A stretch of 64,000 bases of DNA from Bradyrhizobium sp. WSM471 (GTDB lineage Bacteria; Pseudomonadota; Alphaproteobacteria; Rhizobiales; Xanthobacteraceae): contig NZ_CM001442.1 of the NCBI RefSeq assembly GCF_000244915.1, forward strand, positions 5,146,001-5,210,000, in the 5' to 3' direction. The translations under genes were made by a program, and so were the position numbers. The notes beneath the pieces were generated by a model that saw only the letters and a program-made list of their open reading frames with translations, ran no database searches and had not been told where the DNA came from. Shown one piece after another: positions 11,408 through 20,491 of the stretch (position 1 is the first letter of the stretch; each line of letters opens with the position of its first letter).

Positions 11408-12979
11408 ATGGGCAATATTCCGACCGACAGACCCGCGTTGAACGACCAGCTGGCGGCGCACGAGAAGATCAAGACGATCGAGGAACTGGGCGAGATCGCG
11501 CGGTCCGAGCAAGCGCGGGGCCGGAAAGTTGCACTCTGCCACGGCGTCTTCGACCTCGTGCATCTCGGCCATATCAGGCACATCCAGGCTGCGCGCAACG
11601 AGGGCGACGTCGTCATGGTGACGATCACCGCCGACCGTTACGTCAACAAGGGACCGGGTCGGCCGATCTTCCCCGAAAACATGCGGGCCGAGATGCTGGC
11701 CTCGCTCGCGACGGTCGATTGGGTCGGCATCAATCACACCTCCAGCGCCGAGCCGATCCTGGATACGGTGCGGCCGGACATCTATGTGAAGGGGTCCGAC
11801 TATGAAAACCCCGAGGACGATGTAACCGGCAAGATCCAGAGCGAGCGCGACGCCGTCGAGCGTCACGGCGGACGCATCGTGTTCACGCGCGACGTGACGT
11901 TTAGCTCCTCGTCGCTGGTGAACCGGTATTTCGACATCTACGACCCTCCACTCCGCGACTACCTGCAAAAGGTCCGCGAAGGTGGCGGCGCCGATCGCCT
12001 GCTGAAGCTGATCGACAAGGTGCAGGACATGCACGTCGTGCTGGTCGGCGACACCATCATCGACGAATACCAGTACGTCACGGCGCTCGGAAAGGCCTCG
12101 AAGGAAAACATCGTCGCCACGCTGTTCAAGAGCGGCGAGCAATTTGCCGGCGGCGTCATTGCCGCGGCGAACCATGTCGCGAGCTTCTGCAAGTCGGTGG
12201 AGATCGTCACGACGCTGGGTGGCAACGACTACCCCGAGGAGTTCATTCGTGAGCATGTCCGCCCGAATGTCACGTTGACGCCGATCCGCCTTCAGGGCCG
12301 TCCGACGACCCGCAAATCGCGGTACGTCGAGCTCGGCTATCTGCACAAGCTCTTCGAAGTCTACACCATGGACGATACGCCGCTCGACGAGGCCGATCGG
12401 AAGGAGATCGACCGTATCACGACGGAGCGCGTCCGTGGCGCGGACGTGGTGATCGCCACCGATTTCGGTCACGGCATGATCGCGTCGAGCACGATCGACA
12501 CCCTGATCGCCAACTCCAAGTTCCTGGCGGTCAATGCCCAGAGCAACAGCGGCAATCACGGCTACAATTTGATCACGAGGTATCCGCGGGCCGACTACAT
12601 CTGCATCGACGCGCCGGAGGCGCGTCTGGCCGCAACCGACAAGTTCAGCGACATCGCGTCCGTGATCGAGGCCGGCCTGCACGGCAAGATCGACTGCGAC
12701 AACATGATCATCACGCACGGCTCCTTCGGCTGTTACCCCTTCTCGTCGAAAACCGGCGTCACGCGCGTCCCCGCCTTCACCAAGACCGTCGTCGATACCG
12801 TCGGCGCGGGGGACGCCTTCCTGACGATCACCGCGCCGCTGGTCGCCGCCGGCGGCAACATCGAGGACGTCGCCTTCATCGGCAACGCGGCCGGCGCGAT
12901 CAAGGTCGGGATCGTCGGCCACCGCAGTTCGGTCGAGAAGGTGCCGCTGGTCAAGTTCGTCACCGCGTTATTGAAGTAG
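11408..12979 (+). CDS. Nucleotidyltransferase-sugar kinase fusion (HldE domains in reverse order)
   Basis: 523 residues in two domains. Residues about 40-170 are a cytidylyltransferase-fold domain: HGVFDLVHLGHIRHI with the HxGH motif, RAEMLASL, and YVKGSDYENPEDD like the C-terminal half of HldE. Residues about 205-520 are a PfkB kinase: VVLVGDTIIDEYQY, a GGVIAAANHVAS loop, and catalytic DTVGAGDAF at about 463-471. HldE has kinase first and transferase second; here the order is reversed. It should phosphorylate a sugar phosphate at C1 and then form an NDP-sugar. The exact sugar and nucleotide are unknown. Confidence 0.88.
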   Translation: MGNIPTDRPALNDQLAAHEKIKTIEELGEIARSEQARGRKVALCHGVFDLVHLGHIRHIQAARNEGDVVMVTITADRYVNKGPGRPIFPENMRAEMLASLATVDWVGINHTSSAEPILDTVRPDIYVKGSDYENPEDDVTGKIQSERDAVERHGGRIVFTRDVTFSSSSLVNRYFDIYDPPLRDYLQKVREGGGADRLLKLIDKVQDMHVVLVGDTIIDEYQYVTALGKASKENIVATLFKSGEQFAGGVIAAANHVASFCKSVEIVTTLGGNDYPEEFIREHVRPNVTLTPIRLQGRPTTRKSRYVELGYLHKLFEVYTMDDTPLDEADRKEIDRITTERVRGADVVIATDFGHGMIASSTIDTLIANSKFLAVNAQSNSGNHGYNLITRYPRADYICIDAPEARLAATDKFSDIASVIEAGLHGKIDCDNMIITHGSFGCYPFSSKTGVTRVPAFTKTVVDTVGAGDAFLTITAPLVAAGGNIEDVAFIGNAAGAIKVGIVGHRSSVEKVPLVKFVTALLK

Positions 12980-13006
12980 CGCGACGGCAGATACTGGAGA
13001 ACGACA

Positions 13007-14008
13007 GTGATTGGTCAAAAATGGAATGTGATGGTCACCGGTGGTGCCGGCTATGTCGGTAGCGTGCTGGTTCCCCAGTTGCTCGCTGCGGGCCACAAGG
13101 TCACCGTGCTCGATCTGTTCATGTATGGCGAGGACGTGTTCGATGGCGTCCGCAACAATCCCGATTTGCGCCTGATCAAGGGCGACATCCGTGACGAAGC
13201 CGCGATCAACGGGGCCCTGCGCGGCAACAACGCCGTGATCCACCTCGCCTGCATCTCCAACGACCCGTCGTTCGAGCTGGACCCGGGGCTCGGCAAGTCG
13301 ATCAATTACGACTGCTTCCGGCCGATGGTGCGCGCCGCCAAGAAGGCGGGCATCAAGCGCTTCATCTACGCCTCCTCGTCCAGCGTCTACGGCATCAAGG
13401 ACGAAGCTGAGGTCACCGAGAACCTCTCCTGCGAGCCGCTCACGGACTACTCGAAGTTCAAGGCGATGTGCGAGACCGACCTTGCCGACGAGGCCGCGCC
13501 CGGCTTCGTCACCTGCACGGTTCGCCCCGCCACCGTCTGCGGCTACGCACCGCGGCAGCGGCTCGACGTCGTCGTCAACATCCTGACCAATCTCGCGGTC
13601 AACACCGGCCGCATCCGCGTGTTCGGCGGAACGCAGCGCCGGCCCAATCTGCACATCGAGGACATGTCAGCCGCCTATCTGTTCCTGCTCCAGCAGGATG
13701 ACGCAAAGATCGACGGCAAGACCTACAATATCGGCTACGAGAACCATTCGCTGATGAAGATCGCCGACATCGTCAAGTCGGTGGTCGGCAGCAATGTCGA
13801 CGTCGTCGTCGAGCCGACCGACGATCTCCGCTCCTACCACGTCTCTTCGGAGAAGATCCGCCGCGAGCTCGGCTTTGCGCCGACCCACACGATCGAGCAG
13901 GCCGTGTCCGGACTCGTGAACGCCTTCAAGGGGGGCCGCCTGCCGAACTCGCTCAACGACCCCCGGTACTTCAACATCAAGATGATGCAGAACATCAGCC
14001 TGAAGTGA
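13007..14008 (+). CDS. NAD-dependent epimerase/dehydratase
   Basis: 333 residues from a GTG start with GGAGA 7 nt upstream. This is a second extended SDR: MVTGGAGYVGSVLVPQLLAAG, IYASSSSVYGI, and Tyr-x-x-x-Lys in DYSKFK at about residue 146. It differs clearly from the first epimerase and looks like the group that acts on GDP- or other NDP-sugars. The stop overlaps the next start (GTGA at 14005-14008). The substrate is unknown. Confidence 0.87.
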   Translation: MIGQKWNVMVTGGAGYVGSVLVPQLLAAGHKVTVLDLFMYGEDVFDGVRNNPDLRLIKGDIRDEAAINGALRGNNAVIHLACISNDPSFELDPGLGKSINYDCFRPMVRAAKKAGIKRFIYASSSSVYGIKDEAEVTENLSCEPLTDYSKFKAMCETDLADEAAPGFVTCTVRPATVCGYAPRQRLDVVVNILTNLAVNTGRIRVFGGTQRRPNLHIEDMSAAYLFLLQQDDAKIDGKTYNIGYENHSLMKIADIVKSVVGSNVDVVVEPTDDLRSYHVSSEKIRRELGFAPTHTIEQAVSGLVNAFKGGRLPNSLNDPRYFNIKMMQNISLK

Positions 14009-14625
14009 GCGGCGTGCGGATCGGCATCGATTTCGACAACACGATCATCTGCTACGACAAGGTCTTTGCCGCCGTCGCACGTCAGCGTGGGCTGGTGCCG
14101 GAAGGATGGGAGGGGCTGAAGACCGACCTACGGGATCATCTCCGGTCCCGCGCGGGCGGCGAGCTCGCCTGGCAAGGACTGCAAGGCTTCGTCTACGGCA
14201 AGGGAATTGGCGGCGCCGAGATCTATCCCGGAGTGCGAGAATTCCTGGCGGCGTGCAGGCAGACCGGCGCGAAGGTCTCCATCGTCAGCCACAAGACCCG
14301 ATTCGGTCATCAGGACCCCGACCGCATCGACCTGCGTGACGCCGCGCGCAGCTGGCTACGGGAAGCCAGCCTGATCGACGCTGCGGATGCGGCGCTGGCC
14401 ATCGGCGACGTCTATTTCGAAGACACACTAGCCGCCAAAGTCGCGAGGCTCGCGCGCCTGGAGCTCGACGTCTTCATCGACGATCTCGTCGAGGTCTTCG
14501 AGCAACCGCATTTTCCGAAGACCACGCGATCGATCCTGTTCACACAGGCGCAGCCTCCCCACCCCGAACACTGCAAGCCGATCGCGACATGGGCCGATAT
14601 CCGCCGCGAGGTGTTTGCGGCATGA
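14005..14625 (+). CDS. HAD-superfamily phosphatase
   Basis: 206 residues from a GTG overlapping the previous stop. HAD motif I is GIDFDNT near the N-terminus, motif II the serine in IVSHKT, and the late acidic motif FIDDL. It is not a zinc-type GmhB, but by position it is the best candidate for removing a phosphate from a sugar bisphosphate between kinase and nucleotidyl transfer. Coupled downstream by ATGA overlap. The phosphatase class is well supported and the substrate is inferred. Confidence 0.78.
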   Translation: MSGVRIGIDFDNTIICYDKVFAAVARQRGLVPEGWEGLKTDLRDHLRSRAGGELAWQGLQGFVYGKGIGGAEIYPGVREFLAACRQTGAKVSIVSHKTRFGHQDPDRIDLRDAARSWLREASLIDAADAALAIGDVYFEDTLAAKVARLARLELDVFIDDLVEVFEQPHFPKTTRSILFTQAQPPHPEHCKPIATWADIRREVFAA

Positions 14626-15650
14626 GCGAGACCGACATCACCGCGCCGGATGCGATAGCGATCGGCAGCCGCCTGGCCGGTGCGCGTGTCGCAACCGCCC
14701 AGCCGGCACGGTCCGGCGGCAACAACAGGGTGTTTCGGCTGGAGATGGCGGAGGGACCGCCCCTCGCCCTCAAGCAATATCCGTCCGACGGACGCGATCG
14801 CCTGGGACAGGAGTATGATGCACTCTCGTTCCTGGCGCGCCACGGCATCACGTCGACACCGCAGCCGGTCGCGAAGGACGCAGATGCGTTCTGCGCGCTG
14901 TACCAATGGTTCGAGGGCGAGGCCGCGGTGCTGCGCCCCCAAGGCGACGATGCCGATCAGCTCGCCGATTTCCTCATCGAGCTGCAGAAGCTGCGCGAGG
15001 CCGAAGGCGCGCAAAATCTGCGCAACGCCTCAGCCAGCATCTTTTCGCCCGAAGCGGCCATCGCCCAGTACGAGCAGCGGCTGGACGGACTGAGGCGGGC
15101 TTCGGATGATCATCCCGACCTGCGCGCGTTCATGGAAGGCAGCCTGGTTCCCAGCACTGGCGTCGCGATTCGGCAGCTCCGCCGGCGCTACGCGGAACTG
15201 GGCTGGGATCCAACGGCGGACCTCGCGCCGAGCCATCGCGCGCTGAGTCCGTCCGATTTCGGACTGCACAACGCGTTGCGCGCCGAAGACGGGCGCTTGC
15301 GATTCATCGACTTCGAATATTTCGGCTGGGACGATCCGGTCAAGCTCGTGTCCGACACCGCCATTCACCCCGGCAGCAACCTGCCTGAAGCGAGCGCGAA
15401 TCGTTTGATCGAACGGCTGTCGCGCGCCTTCGAGGCGAGCGATGACGCGTTTGCGATCCGACGTGACGTACTGTATCCTGTGTTCAAGGGAATCTGGTGC
15501 CTGATTGTCCTGAACGCCTATTTGCCGGACAGCCGCTCCCGGCGCGCAATGGCTGCGCAAGGTGGCGATGTTAGGATCCGCCTCGCCGGTCAGCTCGACA
15601 AAGCCCGCCGGCTTCACCAGACGATTCGGCCAACCGATTTACCGAAGTGA
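14622..15650 (+). CDS. APH/choline-kinase-fold phosphotransferase
   Basis: 342 residues from ATG 14622 (ATGA overlap). The N-lobe has a lysine in LALKQYPSD. The catalytic loop reads SPSDFGLHN, keeping Asp and Asn of the usual HxDxxxxN but not the His. The metal-binding IDFEYFGWDDP follows. Members of this fold phosphorylate small hydroxyl-bearing molecules. In a sugar cluster it may phosphorylate a sugar or alditol intermediate. The stop overlaps the next GTG. Confidence 0.78.
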   Translation: MSETDITAPDAIAIGSRLAGARVATAQPARSGGNNRVFRLEMAEGPPLALKQYPSDGRDRLGQEYDALSFLARHGITSTPQPVAKDADAFCALYQWFEGEAAVLRPQGDDADQLADFLIELQKLREAEGAQNLRNASASIFSPEAAIAQYEQRLDGLRRASDDHPDLRAFMEGSLVPSTGVAIRQLRRRYAELGWDPTADLAPSHRALSPSDFGLHNALRAEDGRLRFIDFEYFGWDDPVKLVSDTAIHPGSNLPEASANRLIERLSRAFEASDDAFAIRRDVLYPVFKGIWCLIVLNAYLPDSRSRRAMAAQGGDVRIRLAGQLDKARRLHQTIRPTDLPK

Positions 15651-16495
15651 CCCAGATCTCACCTCACGCTGAAGCCGCCCTCACCTGCACGTTGGATGAG
15701 CGCAGCCTTTATCTGCGCCGCCTGGTGCTCGGTTCTGTCCGCTCCGCGGGGCGCGGACATGTCGGTCCGGCGTTGTCGCTGATCGAGATGGTCCGCGTGC
15801 TCTACGACGACGTGCTGCGGATCGATCCGGACAACCCGCGCGATCCGGCCCGCGACCGCGCGATCCTCAGCAAGGGACACGGCTGTCTGGCACTCTATGC
15901 GCTGTTGGCCGATCGCGGCTTCTTTCCTTTGTCGGAGCTGGACGGTTTCTGCGGCCCCGACAGCATTTTAGGCGGACATCCCGAGTACGGAATGGTGCCG
16001 GGTGTCGAGGCCTCGACCGGCGCGCTCGGACACGGCCTGTCGATCGGTGTCGGCCTCGCGCTCGCCGCGCGCATGCGCGAGCGCTCCTATCGCACCTTCG
16101 TCCTGCTCGGCGACGGCGAGATCAACGAGGGGTCTGTGTGGGAAGCCGCCATGGGCGCCGCCAAGCACGGGCTCGACAATCTGGTCGCGCTGATCGACTA
16201 CAACAAGCTGCAGAGCTACGGGCCCACCGATTACGTCCTGCCGCTGGAGCCGCTCGCGGACAAATGGCGCAGCTTCGGCTTTGCCGTCCAGGAGCTCAAC
16301 GGCCACGACGTCGGCGCCCTGCGCACCGTCCTGAAGCAGGTCCCGGCCGTTCCGGGAAAGCCCACCGCGATCATCTGCCATACCGTCAAGGGCAAGGGTC
16401 TGCCGGCCGCGGAATCCAACGCCGATTGGCATCACAAGAACAAGCTCACCGACGGCGAGCTCGACGCCATCCGCGTCGCCGTCGGCGATTTTTGA
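15647..16495 (+). CDS. Transketolase, N-terminal (TPP-binding) subunit
   Basis: 282 residues from a GTG (15647) that overlaps the previous stop. It is the pyrophosphate-binding half of transketolase: SKGHGCLALYALL, ASTGALGHGLSIGVGLALA, and the TPP motif GDGEINEGSVWEA through LIDYNKLQ. The complementary half is the next gene, 10 nt downstream. Split transketolases occur in archaea and in secondary-metabolism or sugar clusters. Here it could supply a ketose phosphate or add a two-carbon ketol unit to a sugar; which one is not determined. Confidence 0.92.
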   Translation: MTQISPHAEAALTCTLDERSLYLRRLVLGSVRSAGRGHVGPALSLIEMVRVLYDDVLRIDPDNPRDPARDRAILSKGHGCLALYALLADRGFFPLSELDGFCGPDSILGGHPEYGMVPGVEASTGALGHGLSIGVGLALAARMRERSYRTFVLLGDGEINEGSVWEAAMGAAKHGLDNLVALIDYNKLQSYGPTDYVLPLEPLADKWRSFGFAVQELNGHDVGALRTVLKQVPAVPGKPTAIICHTVKGKGLPAAESNADWHHKNKLTDGELDAIRVAVGDF

Positions 16496-16505
16496 TCGGC
16501 TCCTC

Positions 16506-17465
16506 ATGCGCAACACCGCGATGAACATGGTCCACAAGCTCGCCGCGCGCGACGAGCGTGTGCTCTACATCGGCTCCGATCCCGGCGCGGGCACCTTGCG
16601 CGCGATGAGCAAGGAGTTTCCCAAGCGCCATCTGATCGAAGGCATTTCGGAAGCGCACATCATCGGCATGTCGGCCGGTCTCGCGATGGAAGGCTTCGTG
16701 CCCTACGTCAACACCATCGCCACGTTCCTGACCCGCCGCTGCTACGAGCAGGTCGCCGTCGATCTCTGCCTGCATAATCTACCGGTGCGGCTGATCGCGA
16801 ATGGCGGCGGGCTCGTCTACGCGCCGCTGGGTCCCACCCACCAGGCGATCGAGGACATCGCCATCATGCGGGCGCTGCCGAACATGACGGTGGTCTGCCC
16901 GTGCGACGCCGACGAGGCGGCGCGCCTGATGGAGCAAACGCTAGACTGGACCGGACCGATCTACATCCGGCTCGGCAAAGGTGGCGACGCAATCGTCTCG
17001 AAGGCCGAGCACGGCTTCGAGATCGGCAAGGCCATCCTGATGCGGCCCCCCGGCGACGTCGTCATGGTCACGACAGGCATCATGCTCCAGCGCGCACTCG
17101 CTGCGGCAGATCTGCTGGCGGCGCAGGGCATTCGCGCCGGCATCCTGCACATGCACACCGTCAAGCCGCTCGACACCGAGGCGCTGCTACAAGCGATCCG
17201 GGGCACCAGGCTGGTCGCGACGCTGGAGGAGCACGTGCCCTCCGGCGGCCTCGGCAGCGCGGTCGCCGAGGCGCTGATCGACAAGCTCGGCTCTGGCCTG
17301 CCCGCGATGCTGCGGTTGTCGCTGCCGGACCGGTTCATTCACAATTACGGATCGCAGGACTCGCTGCTGAAGAAACACGGACTGTCCGCCGACGCCATTG
17401 CGACCTCGATCGCGCGCGCGCTCCCCGCCTCGCACACCTCCTCTCCGCAACTTCATTCCACCTGA
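16506..17465 (+). CDS. Transketolase, C-terminal (pyrimidine-binding) subunit
   Basis: 319 residues. The pyrimidine-binding domain includes LIEGISEAHIIGMSAGLAMEG (catalytic-type Glu) and PLGPTHQAIEDIAIMRALPN, followed by the transketolase C-terminal domain (ILHMHTVKPLD, TLEEHVPSGGLGSAVAEAL). It pairs with 15647-16495 to make one TPP enzyme. An ordinary one-piece housekeeping transketolase would be encoded elsewhere, so this pair is probably dedicated to the cluster. Confidence 0.92.
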   Translation: MRNTAMNMVHKLAARDERVLYIGSDPGAGTLRAMSKEFPKRHLIEGISEAHIIGMSAGLAMEGFVPYVNTIATFLTRRCYEQVAVDLCLHNLPVRLIANGGGLVYAPLGPTHQAIEDIAIMRALPNMTVVCPCDADEAARLMEQTLDWTGPIYIRLGKGGDAIVSKAEHGFEIGKAILMRPPGDVVMVTTGIMLQRALAAADLLAAQGIRAGILHMHTVKPLDTEALLQAIRGTRLVATLEEHVPSGGLGSAVAEALIDKLGSGLPAMLRLSLPDRFIHNYGSQDSLLKKHGLSADAIATSIARALPASHTSSPQLHST

Positions 17466-17473
17466 CGGGCCCC

Positions 17474-18580
17474 ATGCAGGACGTTCGATATTCCTATCTG
17501 CTCGAGCAATTCTCCGACCCGGCACCGATCCTGGCCGAGATCGGCCGACTGGTGGCGACGGGTGACTTCACCCTGGGCAAGCCCGTCGCCGAATTCGAAC
17601 GGCGCTTTGCCGAGCTGATCGGCGTGCGTCACGCCATCGGCGTCGGATCGGGCACCGATGCACTCAAGTTGCCGCTCAAGGCGCTCGGCATCGGCCATGG
17701 CGACGAGGTCATCACGGCCGCCAACACCTTCATCGCCACCGTCGGCGCCATCGCCGAGACCGGCGCGACCCCGGTGCTGGTCGACTGCGACGACTCCTTC
17801 TGCATGAACGTCGATTACGTCGAAGCCGCGATCACGGAGAAGACCAAGGCGATCATGCCGGTTCAGTTGACCGGCGAGGTCACCGACATGGGCAAGCTGA
17901 TGGCGATCGCCCAGCGTCACAACATCCCCGTGGTCGAGGATTCCTGCCAGGGCATCCTGTCGGAGTTCGAGGGAAAGCGGTCCGGCACCCACGGTATCGC
18001 GGCCGGCTTCTCCCTGCATCCGCTCAAGAACCTCAACGTCTGGGGCGATGCTGGTGTCGTCGTCACCAATGACGATGGGATGAACGAGCGGCTTCGTCTG
18101 ATCCGCAACCACGGCATGAAGAATCGCGACGAGATCGCGATCCTCGGCTGCAATTCGCGGCTCGATTCCCTCCAGGCGGTCGTCGGCAACTGGCTGATCG
18201 GCCAGACCAGCGAGATCACGCGCCGTCGGATCGAGAACGCGGCCTATTACGATTCGGGCCTTGCCGGCCTGCCCGGCCTGCGCATTCCGCCGCGCCGGCC
18301 CAACGTGAAGCACGTCTACCATCTCTACATGGTGTTCGCCGAGCGTCGCGACGAGCTCTACAAATACTGCCTGGACAACGGCATCGAAGCGAAGATCCAC
18401 TATCCCATCCCGTTGTACCAGCAGGAAGGCCTCAAGCACCTCGGCTACGCGCCGGGCACCTTCCCGGTCACCGACCGCCATGCCCAGGAGGTCATCAGCT
18501 TCCCCGTCGACCAGCATCTGACGCGCGCCCAGCAGGACCGCGTCATCGAGATCGTCCGGAAGTTCTGCCATGGACGGTGA
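17474..18580 (+). CDS. DegT/DnrJ/EryC1-type PLP aminotransferase (first)
   Basis: 368 residues from ATG 17474. Sugar aminotransferase fold: GVGSGTDALKLPLKALGIG, the aspartate region PVVEDSCQGI, and PLP lysine in SLHPLKNLNVWGDAG. Family members transaminate NDP-keto-sugars at C3 or C4. It overlaps the second aminotransferase by 11 nt. Both copies keep the active-site lysine, so two different keto positions or two substrates may be used. Confidence 0.93.
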   Translation: MQDVRYSYLLEQFSDPAPILAEIGRLVATGDFTLGKPVAEFERRFAELIGVRHAIGVGSGTDALKLPLKALGIGHGDEVITAANTFIATVGAIAETGATPVLVDCDDSFCMNVDYVEAAITEKTKAIMPVQLTGEVTDMGKLMAIAQRHNIPVVEDSCQGILSEFEGKRSGTHGIAAGFSLHPLKNLNVWGDAGVVVTNDDGMNERLRLIRNHGMKNRDEIAILGCNSRLDSLQAVVGNWLIGQTSEITRRRIENAAYYDSGLAGLPGLRIPPRRPNVKHVYHLYMVFAERRDELYKYCLDNGIEAKIHYPIPLYQQEGLKHLGYAPGTFPVTDRHAQEVISFPVDQHLTRAQQDRVIEIVRKFCHGR

Positions 18581-19688
18581 CACCGGCCGCCGACGCATCG
18601 GTTACGTCAATCTTCCCGCGCAATTCGAGGAAGAGCGCGTCGAGATCCTGCAGGCAGTCGAGGGCGTGTTCCAGCGCGGCGATTTCATCGGCGGCGCGGC
18701 CGTCGCGAAGCTTGAGGAAGAGCTCACCACCTATCTCGGCTCGCCGCATGTGGTGACGCTGAATTCCGGCACCGATGCGCTGATCCTGTCGTTGCGGGCG
18801 CTCAACATCGGTCCCGGGGACGAGGTGATCACCCCGCCGAATTCGTTCGTGGCATCGACCGCCGCCATCATCGCCGTCGGCGCCAGGCCCGTGTTTGCGG
18901 ACGTGCTACCGGACCAGAATATCGATCCCGCCGCAGTCGAGGCCGCCGTCACCTCGCGGACCAGGGCGATCATGCCGGTGCACCTGACCGGGCGCATGGC
19001 CGACATGAACCCGCTGATGACGATCGCCGCCAAGCATGCTCTCGCCGTGATCGAGGACAGCGCGCAGGCCGTCGGCTCGACCTATGACGGACGGATGAGC
19101 GGGACCATCGGAACGTTCGGCTGCTTCTCCGCCCACCCGCTGAAGAACCTCAATGCGGCGGGCGACGCCGGCTTCGTCGTCACCGCCGACGCCGAGCTTG
19201 CCGCGAGAATTCGCCGCCTGCGCAATCACGGCCTGATCAATCGCAGTGACGTCCAGGAATGGGGCATCGTGTCACGCCTCGACACGGTCCAGGCCGAGGT
19301 GCTCCGGATTCGCTTGCGGCACCTGCCCTCTGTCATCGGACGCCGGCGCAGCAACGCCGCGCAATACCGCGCCGAACTCGCCGGCCTTCCCCTGTTCATC
19401 CCGGTTTGCCGCAACATCGAGTTCAACACGTTCCACACCTTCGTCGTGCAGACGGACCGTCGCGACGACTTCCAGAAATATCTTGCCGACAAGGGCATCG
19501 AGACCGCGATCCACTATCCGGTGCCGATCCACCTCCAGCAGGCGGCGGCGCATCTGGGTCACGGTCGCGGCGCGTTCCCGGTGACCGAGCGGCAGGCGGA
19601 TCAGATCCTCACGCTTCCCATCAACCAGTTCCTCTCGGCCTCGGATATCAGCTATGTTTGCGCGACCGCCCGGGAGTACTTTGCATGA
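18570..19688 (+). CDS. DegT/DnrJ/EryC1-type PLP aminotransferase (second)
   Basis: 372 residues. It has the same fold as its upstream neighbour but is clearly diverged: LNSGTDALILSLRALNIGPGD, VIEDSAQAVGS, and PLP lysine in SAHPLKNLNAAGDAG. The start overlaps the previous gene by 11 nt and the stop overlaps the next ATG (ATGA at 19685). Probably acts on another NDP-keto-sugar. The tandem arrangement suggests duplication followed by specialisation. Confidence 0.93.
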   Translation: MDGDTGRRRIGYVNLPAQFEEERVEILQAVEGVFQRGDFIGGAAVAKLEEELTTYLGSPHVVTLNSGTDALILSLRALNIGPGDEVITPPNSFVASTAAIIAVGARPVFADVLPDQNIDPAAVEAAVTSRTRAIMPVHLTGRMADMNPLMTIAAKHALAVIEDSAQAVGSTYDGRMSGTIGTFGCFSAHPLKNLNAAGDAGFVVTADAELAARIRRLRNHGLINRSDVQEWGIVSRLDTVQAEVLRIRLRHLPSVIGRRRSNAAQYRAELAGLPLFIPVCRNIEFNTFHTFVVQTDRRDDFQKYLADKGIETAIHYPVPIHLQQAAAHLGHGRGAFPVTERQADQILTLPINQFLSASDISYVCATAREYFA

Positions 19689-20491
19689 CGGACACGGCTT
19701 TCCTCGAGGCCGATGAGCAGGCAATGGCGCAACGCTTCATCGACGACGGCTTCGTCACCACGCCGGCCGACGACCGCGCCGGGCTCGACCGGATCCAGCG
19801 GCGCGCCGCCGAACTCGCGGCGGACTATCTGAAGCTGCCAGACGGCAACGACCCCTACGCGATGCTCGACACCATCCACACGCGGGTGAGCGTAGATGAT
19901 CTCAACGGCCTGCGGCTGCACGTCTTCAACGGCCTCAACGCCGAGCCATGGTTCCGGCCGACCTATTTCCGTCTAGCCCGCTCGACGATCGAAACCATCG
20001 TGGGCAACGAGCTCTGCATGCAGCGCCGCGTCAATCTCAGCATCCAGCTGCCGGGCGACGATTCGTCGCTGCTCGCCACCCATTCCGACGTCTGGTCTGG
20101 CGACTCGCCGTTCGAGGTCGTGGTGTGGGTACCGCTGGTCGACGTCCACCGCACCAAATCGATGTATCTGCTGCCGCCATCCCTGAACGGCGAGATGCAG
20201 GACCGGATGGCCAGCCTGCGCAGCGCGGAGGAACTCTATCAGACCATCAAGCCGCACGCGACGTTCATCGAGATTCCCTACGGTCACGTGATGCTGTTCA
20301 ACCAGACCCTGATGCACGGCAATCGCATCAACGAGGAAGCCGGCTCGCGCTGGAGCATGAACTGCCGTTTCAAAAGCATCATGTCGCCCTACGCGGACAA
20401 GCGATTTGGCGAATTCTTCGAACCGATCCTGCTGCGTCCGGCGACACGTGTCGGCATGCAATACAAGCTCCCGGGAGGCTTCCATGGCTGA
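19685..20491 (+). CDS. 2-oxoglutarate/Fe(II) oxygenase of the sporadic carbohydrate cluster type
   Basis: 268 residues. The iron site is visible as HSD in LLATHSDVWSGDSPFEVVVW, with a distal His in MHGNRINEE and the oxoglutarate-binding Arg in SRWSMNCRF. The order and spacing fit an Fe(II)/2OG dioxygenase. I recall a TIGRFAM family of this name that sits next to LIC12192-type proteins, and that partner is the next gene. It likely hydroxylates or otherwise oxidises a sugar intermediate. Confidence 0.8.
   Translation: MTDTAFLEADEQAMAQRFIDDGFVTTPADDRAGLDRIQRRAAELAADYLKLPDGNDPYAMLDTIHTRVSVDDLNGLRLHVFNGLNAEPWFRPTYFRLARSTIETIVGNELCMQRRVNLSIQLPGDDSSLLATHSDVWSGDSPFEVVVWVPLVDVHRTKSMYLLPPSLNGEMQDRMASLRSAEELYQTIKPHATFIEIPYGHVMLFNQTLMHGNRINEEAGSRWSMNCRFKSIMSPYADKRFGEFFEPILLRPATRVGMQYKLPGGFHG

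Noticed and set aside
11201-12922. 573-codon minus-strand frame opposite the kinase fusion
   Set aside because: Shadow; the plus strand carries clear HxGH and PfkB motifs.
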